Source of the DNA: Balanoglossus misakiensis
Taxonomy: Eukaryota > Hemichordata
DNA: 64,000 nt
Direction of reading: 5' to 3'
Assembly: GCA_040954595.2 (NCBI GenBank)
Contig: CM082586.2
Coordinates: 5,146,001-5,210,000, forward strand
This document shows, one piece after another, positions 35,601 through 49,883 of the stretch (position 1 is its first letter; every line of letters begins with the position of its first letter). Made by a program: the position numbers and the translations under genes. Below the pieces are notes generated by a model that was not told the DNA's origin, ran no database searches, and worked only from the letters and a program-made list of their open reading frames with translations.

Positions 35601-37894
35601 AATTAAAGAAATATATCGCACATGGTACCACGGAAACACGACAACATATCTTTGTTTAATTTGTACAGAGAACGGAGATCCATATATACACCAAGGCCAT
35701 AGAGTCTTAATAACCAAGAAGCTATAGAAACCTTATGTAAAATACATCATCAAGGATAGCTGCGCAGAAATTATTCTTAGGTAGAATAAAAATGGGAAAA
35801 TTTAGATAACACATGCTTAATAATCCATATACATAAACTTTAAGTGCAAACGTCGGCATGCTATAAAGAACACAGATTGCTGCTACAGTAACCTTAGTCT
35901 GGAAGACATTTGCAAGGATCAGTTTTTAATTTTCATTCGCCTTCTGTTTAATTGCTTTTTATGCTCAATCTCGCAGAATGATACGTAACATGCAATTCGC
36001 TTGATTAAACGTATACCGTCACCTGTTAAGTATCTTGAAGCAAAGCCCATAATAAGTGTAATAACTTTGACTAGCCGCACACTGTTTGGGAATAGGGTTT
36101 TTTGCAATCACCGCCGTGCGGACAGGGTTTTAACATTCAGTTAAGATAGTGGGGACGAACCAATGTTTTCTGTCACCATGTACAAATATCCCAAGCAAGT
36201 ATAGCCACGCCCATAGCAACGATATGCGTCATAAATAAACCTAGCAAATCAAGGAACACTGGCTTGCATGCTATTCTTTGTGGCATATCTCGTTATTCTG
36301 TACTTTATGCAAATTGAGTATTCGAGTCATGCGCAACATACTTCAAGGTACACTGTCAACTATGCAAATGTAGCTGCAGTTACCAAAAATTAAGAACTAA
36401 AGAAACCAAATAAAGTTTATGTTTGTAGTTGGTGAATTCACTGATACCCTTCAACTCTGATAAAAAGATACATTTATTTTGTAGTTTTAACAGTACAAAT
36501 GCACAGCTTAATCATACCAATTTCTGTGAATGCGGATGTTAACGTTAACTGCTGTCAATTGTTGCCAATTGTGACTGATTTCAAAATGGTTAGCATGTTG
36601 TGAAAAAAGTTATTACACCCACAGCAGGTGATCAATCTATCTGCAGTAGTGAACTTGACACACAAAACCCCAAATTATCGATGAACACACTTCTTTGCGT
36701 GTCGCTAATCTCACAAAAGTTTATGCTCGTGCCACCTAATCTTTACAATTAGACGTTGCCATGACAATGGGAATGGGTTGAGGACAGCTGTTACTGCTCA
36801 GATCGACGCAATCTATTGAGACCTTAGAATTGGATTTTTCATCACAGAAGATACAATACATAAAAGCAGTTTATCAGATCGACAATTATGTTTGTATGCC
36901 TTTCTCTGAGGGTTTGACCTTGGCTTTGGTGGTGTGTCTTTTTAAGTGCACTATTCCAAATGGATTTAATCTAATTTTATTAGGACAACATTTATCTTTT
37001 GTTCGCACTAGTGATAGGGCTTGCATTTGCAATCAGGTATGTCCAAGCAAGGTGAATGAACCAGTGCAGCGTTCAGGGGGATTGATAAATAAGACAAACA
37101 CTACAATTATTATTATTTTGTACAGATGGTAGCCTGAGTTACAAAGTAAATTGCAATTTACATCAGAGCCCTCAAAAGGCAGGGAAAAAAGGAATATCAC
37201 AACACAAAAGGAAAAACACTGCAAAATACAAGACTATAGTCGCAAAGACTGAACAGCCAGAAACTCTAATGTGGCGAGGAGCCTTCATCCATACCATCTG
37301 TGTGAAGAAAACTACGTAGTTGAGTCTTGAATTGTGACTCAAGTATTTCTTATGGACAGGGGAATTAATCCAACTGTTCGCTGTAAGATACGCAAAAAGA
37401 TCCGTGTCCAGGTGTTCTGAACTTTACTATCTCTATAATCAGAGCATCACTGCCTGCGCGAACTCGGTCAGAGCTGCAATGGAGGGGATAATGAAATTGC
37501 ACTGAAAGCCGCCTTTTCAAAGAAAAGGTGTCAAAATCTTGCCAGAAGCCATGGGCAGTATTTTTTTCACAAACACGTACGTGGGTGCAAATGCACAAAA
37601 TCTCCTTTTGGATTCCCTGTGGCATGTTCCCAGTTCTTGCGAAAATCCTTTCTACTTGTCATAATACACATGTCACAACATGCGAGACAATGACGTGTTT
37701 GCTATCTACATAAGTACTTAAGTGAGGCCGCTCTTAAGTTAAAGGGACAATGTTGTTCACGTTTGATATAAATTTTGTCAAATTTAGTTTCTTCTAATAT
37801 TCAATGTTTGATATTCAACTGACTGAAATGTGCTCATTGATTTGTTGTTAAAACCGTACCTAACTTTCGGTCTTGATGTGGACATAACATCCAA
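29631..37894. other. Non-coding interval
   Basis: No convincing gene. Opposed frames at 35374-35727 (+) and 35442-35717 (-) overlap and are unrecognised. Contains TACCGGTA at 30236, a direct CACCCGGG pair near 32999-33020 flanking a forkhead-like GTAAACA, and a perfect CRE at 34080 beside a 7 bp GC-rich hairpin (CGCCCAA/TTGGGCG, 34099-34121). Confidence 0.45.
34080..34087. promoter_or_regulatory. Perfect CRE palindrome
   Basis: TGACGTCA in context ACA-site-CAT, 12 bp before a short hairpin with stem CGCCCAA/TTGGGCG. Confidence 0.35.
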
Positions 37895-37955
37895 AAACTC
37901 TGCACCTATTTTAATTTCATAAAAATCTTGACCAGCACACTTGGCTGGCAACCCG
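37895..37955 (-). repeat. Dispersed repeat copy A (about 60 bp)
   Basis: Shares AACTCTGCACCTATT, TTCATA and CTTGGCTGGCAACC, in the same order and orientation, with 39191-39253. On the minus strand this copy is open (LPAKCAGQDFYEIKIGAEF), while the other copy is broken by stops. It may be a fossil of a transposable element or of a duplicated exon; I do not recognise it. Confidence 0.5.
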
Positions 37956-38640
37956 GTGCTATGGTTGTTAACCAAGTCTTGCGAGATCTCACAACAAGCG
38001 CAAAAACATCTATTACATTAGTTTGAAACATTAGACAACATCAAATCCAGGGCGTATAACGTTTCCCCGCGCAATAACTCTTTATTATCGAAGACTCGGT
38101 TCCTTTGAGCATAATGTTAGCCAGCATCAAGTAGATTGCTGAACGATGCTATTCACTGTGGAATCTGAATCCCGTGAAACCTGGTCTTAAGCACTGACAG
38201 ATTGATTTTGGCATTATTAACAAGGCAGGTAATATTTCAATTAACCAGCACCATAACCCAGTTTATAGCTATGCTGCCACGAATCTTACTGAAAGCGCAA
38301 TCTCAACAACACGAACAACCTCCATTTTATGTGCTGATAGATGAATTCATGAAATGATCTATGACCCCCAAAATTTGATACATGTAGTACCTTAATCAAC
38401 CACTGGTATATTCATAATTTACGGCATTATAGTTTACCAACAAAGAGTCTGGCACAGGAGAAGTTCTGATGCTCATGATGGTACCTAGTCTAGCGTAGTG
38501 TGGATAGTACTCTGATTATATTCATGGCCAGGAAAAGGTATCCAGCCATGCCTTGCAGATATGTCACAATTTAAGAACTGCCTGTCTCTGAACAATCAAG
38601 AACTTGTCGACATAAAATTTAATCATGGAAGAAACTTGGA

Positions 38641-38648
38641 TGACGTCA
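38641..38648. promoter_or_regulatory. Perfect CRE palindrome with abutting CCAAT box
   Basis: TGACGTCATTGG: the CRE overlaps the reverse of CCAAT. CRE-CCAAT composites are typical of regulated promoters. Confidence 0.4.
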
Positions 38649-39190
38649 TTGGTCTTCATTAGAAGAATTCTCAAGTGGTTGTACTGCCTAAAAATAGATC
38701 ACAATCAAGATAGAGTCCAGCCTTCACTGAAGAGTTCAAGTTTTACATTTATCTTCAGTCGGAGTGACACACATCTTTATACTGTAATTCAACTAGCCTA
38801 GATGTAGGATCTATTGGCAATTGTAGCCTTTGGCCGATGCTGTATAAACTACATTACTTTCTCCCTGTTGTTTTCAACCCTGTGTGAGTATTACCGTCCA
38901 CAGTGAGGGCACCACCGCAAATGATCACATATTACACGGCATATCCTTGTCTGCTTTCCTCGCAACCATTACATAGCCTTTTATTAACAACGTTATGCAG
39001 GGTACAGTAAATGAGAAAAAAATCTTGAATATAACTACACATTGTGTATGCGTAAGAGACTCTTTTCCGAACTTCACGAGACTATGCAGGATCTGGCGTG
39101 CCTAGACAATTTATATTGGAAGATATTCTCATGTGACAGGTCAACAACACTGGCCATCGTGTAAAACGGCACAAAAGTTTACGTTTTGTT

Positions 39191-39253
39191 AAACTCTGCA
39201 CCTATTCCAGATTCATACAAAGCATGACTTGTATTACTTGGCTGGCAACCTGT
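39191..39253 (-). repeat. Dispersed repeat copy B (about 60 bp)
   Basis: Diverged copy of the element at 37895, about 1.3 kb away in the same orientation. Similarity ends soon after GGCTGGCAACC. Minus-strand stops interrupt the frame open in copy A. Confidence 0.5.
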
Positions 39254-39694
39254 ATCTTAGATTGACATCGAAAATGGAAAACTAAAAATTAGGACAAGGA
39301 GGGCAGCAGTTAACCTTTTCTCAAAGCCCGAGGCAAAATGTACATCTGAAACTCTAAGTTTGTTTAGACGATCACTTTGCTTTCGTGGAGTGCCTAACGG
39401 AAAACCACTTCCTGAATATCGAAGTTCACGGATAATTAGTCGGCGTCTCACTGATAACGAGAGTGCATCTTACAGAGCTGGGGGAAATGGCCATTCTCAG
39501 CTGAAATGCTCCCAAGAACGAGTTTAGATGGCACTGCAAGGATCCTTGGATGTTAACACAGTTGTGTTTCAGACAACCCGGTTTAATATAATGGTTTCCT
39601 TTGGGCAAATGATACACGGGTGTGGGTCTTACACGGAAAACTGAATTCTCATTATTGTGTTAACAGAAAAGTGAAAATGAATGTACTAATGATG

Positions 39695-39722
39695 GTCTGT
39701 CAGTCAGTCTGTCTGTCTGTGT
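39695..39722 (+). repeat. Short GTCT/GTCA microsatellite
   Basis: About seven GTCT/GTCA units ending in GTGTT. Confidence 0.75.
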
Positions 39723-40309
39723 TAACATGTTGGTCTGAGTTCGAATCTCCATACATGTACCATGTATGAGTCACTAAATATAGATTTGTCAGTTTACATA
39801 GCTGTAATTTGGTAAAGTATTGATTTTGCTTCGGGCATTCAAAATTTGAGTAAATGACATGTGCCCAAGCTAAGGACATCTCCCTGTTTCCATAGTCGTG
39901 TTAGACGTTGTCTGTATGTTGTATGATATTTTGAAAATATTTTGGATGGCATGAGTTAATTAATGTGTACATTCTTTGCGTCATATTCTGCTGCATTATT
40001 ACGTTAAGTTGTCAGAAAAACGTATCGCATTGTTAGCTGTGTACAACCTGTCGCCAATTGGCAGGTGTGAGTTTACTGAGAGATCTAATGACAGCATTTC
40101 AAAAAAAAAAAATTGCGCAGTGACCTATCACGTTTTAAGTATTTCCCATATGGGTTCCTAGGAAGACTATGTTTTCTTTTTCCGCTGCTTCGATCAGTAT
40201 TGAAGGGCATAAACCTGCAAATTTTCACATTGATACCCAGGCTCTTTTCATGCCCCGCAAGAACCTGCAAAAGGCGTTTTTTTTTTTCAATTAATCTTGC
40301 CTTTCGCTA

Positions 40310-40317
40310 TGACGTCA
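40310..40317. promoter_or_regulatory. Perfect CRE palindrome
   Basis: TGACGTCA in context CTA-site-GGT. Confidence 0.35.
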
Positions 40318-42268
40318 GGTAAATCCCCGTGAGATTTTTACAACCTGAAAGAATGCATTGGTCCACTGGCAGATCGTTAGTAACAGGACACCTTCATGAA
40401 ACCGACACTATGGTGTCAGTTCCTGAATTAGCTTCCCGTTAGATAAGTCTCTGCCATTCCAATAAAAACCGCTGTAATCTATACATAACGGTGGCAAATA
40501 GTAAAGTTTATTTGTATTGGGTCGCATTCTTAAATGTCAACTGGTGCACTGTGTTCCAAATTGCACAGCAGATTCTGAAGAAGGTTCTTTCATTGGTATT
40601 ATCATCGCGTGCAGAAATAAGTTTCGCTTGCAATGCCATGAAAGAAGTTCCGTTTCAGAGAAATCGTGATCTCGCAAATAGATATCTTATATAATGTAAA
40701 GGCCAAGTCTTACATGATGTTCCTGTTTGAGCAGTTTTAGAATTGTCATCAAAATGAGTGGGAGTAATGTAAGATTGTAGAATACAACCCCCTTCCCCAC
40801 TATCGAAATAAATTTTGTTTCTGTGTTTCTCCCCATACACATAGCATGTTTCACCTCTCATCTGCAAGATGTAAAATACGATGAAACAAGATAAACAAAT
40901 TTTCTATAGGGCGAAGTAAAAAGTACTGACTTTTCACACTAATCTCAATTCCAAGTTAACCCAAATTGTAGGCTCATATTGCATTTCTTTAGTTCTGCCT
41001 CAGTACTTCTATTTTGCCTTTGATATCTGATACATCTGCACGGCATAGAGTTCGATGATAGACAATTTGCAAATCGCATACACCTAAATGGAAACCGTCG
41101 TAGAGTTACCGCAATCACTACTGTCTTACGAAATAATTGCCAAGCATTAATCCCCAGACAAAATCCGATTACCTTCACCAATTCCAGATCTTCGTTCAGG
41201 AGCGACACACAAAGGCCGTATTCCTGGAGGCTTTTTCACAAGTCAATCGATAACTGCAGGCCGGTTGGTTTGTCGAAAGAGCGATGGAATTGTCATCACA
41301 CCGGAGCAGAAGATTATTATTTGCAAAAGGCCAACTTCAGGGCGGCGTGTTGCGTTAGTAATGTGGCAAGTGCTAATGAACAGCTTGTTATATGTGAGCC
41401 CTTTGTTGGTAGCCTGACACCGTTTACCCGAGGCTACTGTTCGGCAGAAATAACCCAAATTATTCTCGCGCGTCGCGTTCTGAGAACCCGATTAATACCG
41501 CACAGACTCTATCAACGTTGAATTAATGTGTTTTCCCTGCAAACTCTGCTGTGCACACGTATCATGTCCATCAACAAGCGGCGAGACTGTTTTGTTTTCA
41601 TTGAAGGTGCGACGTTGCCTTTCTTGGCACGTCCACAATTGGAAGGTGTCAATTTTCGTTATCTTTTCTCGGTTGACAAAACTTAATTCATCCAATTCAA
41701 CACGTTCGTGTAAAAGACAAGCGGCTCTGGCTCTGATGTGCATCGCCGAGAAATCAACACTGAAGATGAGCTGAGTAGATTGAGGAAATTTTCAACAGTC
41801 CGGTACAAAATCAGTTAAACTTGCATGCAAGATTCCAGAGACCTTAAATGCAGAAAACTCTATGATCTAAACATTGTCTGTGCAGGCTGGATGAATTTAT
41901 CACAACCATTCTATGCCAAGGAAACAGGATAGCAAATGTTTTATTGACAATAAATGGAAACCACCAGTAAGGTTACATATAGGAAACCTAGAAGGTCGAC
42001 CGTAGAGGAAAGGTGGTCTTATAAAAAGAGTCTCCCTTCGAACGTACAAGAATAACAGCTGCAATGTATGTCAAATAGAGCAATCATAAAAAGATATCCA
42101 TTTTTACAGTACGACAAATTACGCCATCATAATCATTTTCCAAATAACCATAAAGAAGATGATATTACAAACCTATAAATGTGTGATATTGTGAACTCTA
42201 CTCTATTTATACTGATATCTGCCTATCAAGATATTATAGAAATGAATGAAAAAGATATAAAATTGTCA

Positions 42269-42276
42269 TGACGTCA
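42269..42276. promoter_or_regulatory. Perfect CRE palindrome (first of a close pair)
   Basis: AATTGTCA-TGACGTCA-CAATT: symmetry extends beyond the core, since AATTG before the site matches CAATT after it. A second CRE follows about 200 bp away. Confidence 0.4.
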
Positions 42277-42471
42277 CAATTATGTACCATTATTGTGATG
42301 ACGACTATGGAGGATTTAGTGGACAAATTACTCCATGGCGATACCCACCTCTATACAAAGACCACTATCATTTACGTCACCGTAACGTTATACTACTGAA
42401 TACCATACCCAACCCATCAAAGTATTGCGAAATTTAATTCACTTATTACATGTATGCATGTACAAAAGAGT

Positions 42472-42479
42472 TGACGTCA
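42472..42479. promoter_or_regulatory. Perfect CRE palindrome (second of a close pair)
   Basis: TGACGTCA in context GAGT-site-TCATGG, 203 bp after the previous one. Confidence 0.4.
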
Positions 42480-45400
42480 TCATGGCATTTTACATGATAC
42501 TATTACATACTATTGCATAAAATTTGTAACAGCCATAGAACTGTTCATAATATGACAATATTAAATTTCTATAGCTTCTCTGACATGATCAATAATAGTT
42601 GTCTGATAATAAATATGAGGAGCCCACACACATGAGTAAATGCGTTCGACAACCCCGACTGTGTATAAGGTACCTGAGCTGTTGAAAGTAGGCAACATGT
42701 TGAAATTGCTGTTTTTGTTTTCATTGTGGCAATTTAAGAACTGAATACCCCTATGGCCAGATAAAACTATCAGTTTGGTTCTGCAAGTACACAACTTTAA
42801 CATATTTCCATAGAAAATTGATCTAACATTTTCTATCATTGGGGATGACTCGTTTAGTCGCTGCCGACATTTCATGGCTCCCAAGACAGAACATTTAACG
42901 ACTTCAAAAAGCTTCGAAACGAGTTGGTCATAAACAGCCTAAACCATGAAAGCCAAACGATTCGCAAAATGTGGATTCATCCATGGACAATACTATTCTG
43001 CTGCTCATAGGATAATGTATCCACCTCACCAAGATGGTGACACATTTGTTCGCCATTTGCGGCATCATTTGTTTTGCGACAGATTTGTTGCATCGGCCAT
43101 TTTGGCAGACGACCTTGTCATTTTATAGTTTATTCCATTATCCCCACAACCACTACGGCACAGGTACTAAATCGTGAATAACTGGACCACGTTTTCGAAA
43201 ATGACTCCTTTTTACGGTTAGTCTAAAGCTAGTGATTTATCAAGCGTTCGCCAAATGCCACGTGCACGTGACATTAAAAATCCCCGCTCTCAGTATTTAC
43301 GACATAAAAGGTATCATGGTTATGGCACATCCGGGGTTGCCCGTATGTAAGCCACACCGTGTACGGTATGAGATTACCATCACAGTAGGAATAAAATAAC
43401 ATCTCTCTATGGGTGCTATTTCTAACAGGCGTACCGGTATGGACTTCATGCAAAGCACAACACTTCGAATTTTAATTGCATATTGTGCAATGAGTTCCGA
43501 TCTTCAAGTGAAAGGCACGTACCTCAGTCGTTACGGAGGGTTCACACTGCTCTGATAGCCAGCGGTCCAGGATTACAACTCTCTGTGACAACTAGCAGAC
43601 TGCGACTGTACGCCCGTCTATGATACCTGGAGAGATAAACACAGTGCGATATAATAAAAATGCTACTGTCTATCACCAGTTTCTGGGTGAACTACAGAAA
43701 CATCTCACATTAACATCGACGCAAGCAGATCGTGGAAGAAATATTGAACTCTCGTCACCGACACAATGGGATATTATTTGTAGCAGTCGGTTATTTACTT
43801 CTACTGAATAACAATCCATTTCAGATGTGAGGGGATATCGATGAAGCATGTCAGAGCAGTGCCATTGATAAGCTTTTGAGATTTGCGAAAAGGTGAAGAT
43901 CAAAGACAGATCGGTCCATGAAATCAATTCCAAGCAACCAAGAAGTTTTTACAGATGTAACGCATGTTAACAGCTGTTCTTCTAAAGTGTGCTTCAAGCT
44001 TATCCCCATCGCGCAAGTCGTTATCTGCGGCAATGGATCGATTGAACTTCATCCCTGTGTTTGACGCAAACCGTATGAAAGAGAAACATCAAAATATTCA
44101 GCCACAACAGTGCAACATCACTGACGAAAGATGTTCCCAAACTGTTTGGGATTACGTATACTGATGGCCAACGTACAGTGAAATGTTAAAATGTTCGTAA
44201 AATTTATGTAAGAATTAATGCACTGCGGTATACACAATGAACAAATAAAGTCATCAATGCAAGTGCATGGGGTTATTTGTAGCAGTACGTATTATTACGA
44301 TTCAAGAAAGAATTGTTCTGTGGGTAAGGTACGGAATGGCATTATACCGGTACAATGTATGATCCTAGCAGAAAACGTGGACATAACTGTTTTAGGTCAT
44401 TGTCCTAATGAGGCCAATTTATATGGGTTGCGATGCGCCGGTTCTTTGACAGGAGTTTACAAATCTGACAGTTATTTCCCGCCTCTGTAGTCTGCAGATG
44501 CTACAATAATCGTCTGGTGCAAGTACATCATGTCTGGAGGTCATTCCCCAAACGATTGACCTATCAGACTAATGCCCAACCTCAACAATTTATGGTGATC
44601 ACTGAAGGCATTTAATGTCGACTACTCCAAATGATATGTCGTAAAGTGTACATTTAATTCCAGGAAGTATATTTTCTTAATCATGCCGTAAAACTCAACA
44701 TGATCGTTCAGTGCAGCGTCGTGGCAAGATCCGCTGTAGTGCGCAGACGGCAAATCACGCGTTAAAGCGCATTCTGAAAAAAAGTCTTACATGAGAAAGT
44801 CATTTACTATAAGTGTAAGAAGAAGCATACACGTTTGATGGTATGTGAAACTATCTATTTATGGGGTAATTGCCATCATTTTATGACCTAAGGTACGCAC
44901 CTTAAAGACACGTTTGCAGAAAGGTGATAGTTCACCAAACCTTGATTTTCCCCCCATAAAATTAATTGAGATGACGTACAGGTTATGGACAACTGTTATT
45001 GACCATTTTAAAACAAGACCAAGCCCACCATATGATCAACGTGTCTTTATGTTGATGGCTATGATGAAATGCCCATTAGTAAGCCAGTCTTAATTATTGG
45101 GTCGTGTAGCAGTCAAAAAATGGTCCATGCCATTGCTGAAATTTAATGATTATTGGATTAGTCTGCATGCTGCGAGAAGGAAAGCTGAAATCTTAACCAG
45201 TCTGTGTTTGATGTGGGTTGCAGTGAATGTAACACTACACTCGTTATGGGATCTTTGCAGAAGTTAGTAAGGATTTCCCGTGGTTGTGTAATTCTATCCC
45301 TTAATTCTGGGTGACGCTGATGCAAACGGAATACTGATTGGACGGCCAGCGACTGACCTTGTGAGTTTATTTGTAGGTCGTAACAGACATCTGACCCATT

Positions 45401-48400
45401 CCACTTTTGTCTCATTAACATATCAGTTAAAGGGAACATTTAAAGCGAATCTTTGCATTAAAATAAGCGGATCGTATGTTCAAAACCCACCCTAATGGCA
45501 AGTGTTCAGAGTTTGTAGGTGTTTAAATGCCACCACGCTTTTTGGATTCTACATCACATCCACAAGAAATCCACTATTGAACAAAATGATATGTCGCATA
45601 ATGATTAAGTTACACAGAAACAGTGCTGTCAACAGGCTTTGGCTGAATAGTCTGACATCAGTACTATTACAATGGACAGTTTGTTGCATAGGCTTACCTG
45701 ACCAGCAGCATGTGCAGTCGTGAGGTACAGTACGATGCTGAAGAGTGAATAGCGAACAGCCTCTGTGACTGTGAATGTAAAGATGAGGCTCTTATGTTGC
45801 CCATCACCATAGCAACCAGAAAAAACCTATACACATCGCATGTCATCAAGGGGAAGTGTGGAAACCTATGCAAATTTGACAAATTCCATCAGCAGTTTAT
45901 TTTTTCCTAGGTCTGTGTGTATCATTTTAACCAGTGACAATTGTAATGATCATTTTAGTCTAAAGCTTTTCGCACATGTGCACTCGATGGCATAGATGTG
46001 TGTTGATTATATTGAGACCGCCGTAATAGTATTCATTTATTCGGGTCGCTTATTAAACTAAATCGTTTATATTGTACCGTCTCTAAATGATTTGACTTCA
46101 GTGACAATGGTCATGAAAAGATCTCATCTTACACAGATGTTGTATGTTTGCAATCTGTGATGATGTGTGTTGATTGTGGGATAAAGGCGGCACATCAGTG
46201 CAACAGCGCTTCGTGTTAAAGAAAATGAAAGGGGTTGAAAGGGATATATGGTCTATAAACAACCGCAGATTATAGAGGCGTGCCATGCAGATTATAAAGT
46301 TGGATAAACTACGTAGAGAAAAAAAATGTTGTTTGGCTAGTTTTTGGCAAATCAAATTTAAAGCGATGAAGTACGTTAACAATAGTTTTGAAATGAATAT
46401 AGCAGAGAGATAATTGCTTACAGAGCTGTTTTGTTACAAACCTAATATGTTCCTGGACATATAGCAAATAAATGCATAAATATTAATTTATTAAGCAGTT
46501 TCTCTTATTTTACTCACTCAGGTACATGTGGTTATCATACTCAAGCGTATTTACCTGTTTAAAATGCATCTTGTAAGGAGATAAGCTTCCAAATACATTT
46601 ATGCGTGTTTCATGAGCAACTTTGGTCTTCTGACCAAGATAAGCTTGCAATACAAGCCATGGGCAGGTTTAATCAAAGATCACCACAAGCGTATGTTACT
46701 GTAGCAATAGAAAAGCAACGACGCCAGCCAACCAATATCTTAGCCATCTATAGTCTATGAATACACTTGAAATTAAAAGACAGAGAACAGACATGGTATC
46801 TTTTCTGCTCCGAGGGCCAGTGGTCTAATTACTAATGTTGAATAACAGCAAAGACGATGAAGAAAGCTCGTCTGACCAAAGAGACTGATTGGCTCCAAAC
46901 CCACAAGTAACAACAACACTGTCTATAGCCATTAAGTCACACACACAAAAAAACCACTCAGCCATACCCAAAACCCAATGAATTCCAAGAGAAATTTTAC
47001 GCGTCTGGTACCACAATAGTCCCATTACAGTCTGCAGCCATGGAATTGTCTCCATTTACCTGGGGCAGAGGAACAGAAGTTTTGAAGATTCGCACGCAAG
47101 TGTCCATAGTGAACATTCAAGCATAGCCAAAATAATTCCATGACATTTATGCATATAGACAAGGAGACAATCACTGAGAGACAAATTAAACCAGAATGAG
47201 TAAATCTCATTTCCGATTTTAAAACTGTCACACAGGTCTTATGTAGCCTATCAATGTGTATCTCTTGTTAGTGCTAAATTTACATAATTGAATCAAATAA
47301 ATCCCATGCGGAAAACCAATTTGTTAACAAAATAACGACAGCTATCTGTGACGATTTAACTCCATTGGTTGATAATCATTATTCTCATGTAGGAACTTGT
47401 GGCTTGTTAAGTTTTGGGCAACATCATGTGCATACCAATGAAGACAATATACCGTAGAGTTGGTTAAGAAACTGGGTTGCCCTTGGTTGCGTCATTAATG
47501 CTTTATAACTCGATTTCCTGTTATCTCCAATGGTGCTTTATTCCAAAAACACTGACTCAGGTGGCCATTGCGACTCCCAAAAGAAATGTATGAAACAACT
47601 TTTACTTCATCCTGTATTATTCATCATGACTTCAACATTTGACCAAGCCTACTCAGTATGAACCCCATGTTCCTCAAATGTCATCACTAAAGGCAGTTTT
47701 ATTTTATTTATGTATACAAGTTATGACATTTACACTGAATATTCCTAATACATCAGGTGTATGCGGTGAATGTCTAACAGGCACATTTTCAATGTATTTT
47801 TCATGAAATGCAAATTGTACTAATGATAATATATCCGAATAGCCAGTGGACTTGATCAGTGTTCCTCTTCAGACCGTAAAGCATCTAATTTTTATGATAT
47901 TTCCGTTGTTAACGGGAATATCGTGAAGACATGACGGTACATGTGTCTTTAAAGAGATAAAGTTGGGCAATTACACAAATGTCATCTTTTGCGTCATACA
48001 CTGTCCACCAATGCATGCTGACAATACATGTGTGGACAATACCGTTATATGGTCCGTTAACCAACATTGCAAACATGGTTAGTGCTGAGGGCATGGTCTA
48101 TAAATTCATTTTCATAGCAACATATAACCAACCAGATTCACACGCCAAACTCTCTAAAGTTGTCAAGCTAGGAGAATGCACCGAATGGGCAATGTAGCCT
48201 AAAATAGTTGCACAAGCTTGTTTCCATGCAAAACTCTTCATATCCTAGTCAGGCTTTTTTCATCCAATGTTCCTTCAGGTTTTTATTTGTATACACAGAC
48301 AGTGTCTTCCGATAAAGAGACGCCAATTTGCCTGGAAGAATCAAAGTACAGCGACAATACTTCCCAAAATATGTTTCCGTACATGCCAAAAGGCATGCAT

Positions 48401-49866
48401 GAATGTCTGTTTGTCTGATAATTTTCAGTCTGGAATGTGACAAATGCACTGTGGCGTCAGATATGGTTGGTATGTATTTCATGCATGTATGCATGTCATC
48501 AAATGCCTCATAGTTGTGTGTTTTAGTCTCCTATCAAAATAACTGATAGTATTTTTCGCCCATGGCTCTTATTCTTACTTCAATTTAAACATCACCTGGT
48601 AACATTGCAGCAACCGTGACTGAAATTGGGAAATCAATTTTCACGTTCGATCTATACGCTTCGCGAATCTTTAAATTACGTCGTAAAATCTATAGGACCT
48701 ACACAGTCCTCTTGACGTGTTAAATTTTCATTTGACATTTGGAGAAATGTGTTATCTCCTACCGATAAAATCAAAATTTCAATGGAGATTCCTTAACGGT
48801 TATGCTGACAACTGGTATGCGCATGGTGCATGTGTAGTAAACTCTCTTACGTGAGCAGTTGCTACTAACAACATTTTTACGAGAGAGTGAAATTCCCTTT
48901 TTATTGAAATATCGCGGCCAATAATCTCATTAAGCTGCTGTGGAGACTATCAGAAAGTGTTCCTTGTCAGCTCTTGGTATTGCAAATTTGATGTGTTTCG
49001 GGTTCAAAATGATCTGGTTTGTACCACATCCATGTGCGTTTCATCGCTGCTGATGGTCATGTGTTTAAAAATGAACTGTGAGACACATCAGTTTCCTACC
49101 GCTATATTTTCCATCGTACCTGTACCCATGTTAATGAATACAATGACAAGAATTTATCTCTGTATATTTTTTTAAATTGGATATTCAACTGTGTATTAAA
49201 GAAACAGAACAACAGCAAATACCCAGGTCACGAATATAATGTAGTTTGAGCTAATAATAAATAGGTATTTAGAGGTGTGGATTTAAACGTGTGTAATTTT
49301 ACTCTCACGTGTATGGCGGGAATTGATCGGATTTAAAGTGTTTTTGCTTGAAACAACACCCTGTCTACAGGAAAATAAGCAAAGGAAATCCCCTACCTGT
49401 TCCACTAGCAAATTAGACAGCTTTAGTCGTGTCTGTAACTCACTTGGCATCCATTTGTGTGATTATATAGCGACATACCCGTCGTCATGGTAACTGCCTT
49501 ATCGTTTCATTTACGCAGAGTTTCTTCTACAGTGCGATTTTTGATGCCAGATAAGAATCATCAACTGATGAGGTCCTGCTAGAGTTTTTTCCCCCGTCTC
49601 TTTTGCGGTGTGTTCTATTAATGGAAGTGGGATTCACCTGAAAATCTGATCCTGTTTACTGTGTTGCACGTCATTGCTAACCTTTTGTAAACTGCGAAAG
49701 TGTGACGCTATTGGACAATCAGAAATTGATAATGCCAATTCCATGAAGTACCAATGCTTTGGTTTGGTTTAGTATAGTTTGATATACCGTCTCCCCCGAA
49801 GGGATGTTTGTCTTCTAGATTTGTCCTTTAGTAGAAGCAGTGTATTGGTCGAGAAACGCATAATTA

Positions 49867-49883
49867 ATATATATATATATATA
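49867..49883 (+). repeat. Short AT dinucleotide repeat
   Basis: About eight AT units. Confidence 0.7.

Larger units (their letters stand above)
39254..42268. other. Non-coding interval with short simple repeats
   Basis: No supported gene. A GTCT/GTCA run lies at 39695-39722, a run of 12 A near 40101, a run of T near 40277. The stretch 41243-41774 has overlapping frames of 71-83 codons on both strands, none recognised. A perfect CRE is at 40310. Confidence 0.45.

Noticed and set aside
35374-35727. 117-codon plus frame and a 91-codon minus frame over the same DNA
   Set aside because: Neither resembles a known family; the overlap suggests a stop-poor stretch. A translated search would settle it.
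39735-39750. B-box-like GAGTTCGAATCTC
   Set aside because: No A-box or stem upstream; the preceding DNA is a GTCT microsatellite.
45158-45439. 93-codon minus frame with protein-like composition
   Set aside because: No convincing donor or acceptor at its ends and no recognised family; kept only as a candidate for a database search.
45803-45816. Additional X-box-like motifs (45803, 31073, 36754, 49481, 60383)
   Set aside because: One or two mismatches each; about this many single-mismatch matches are expected by chance in 64 kb.
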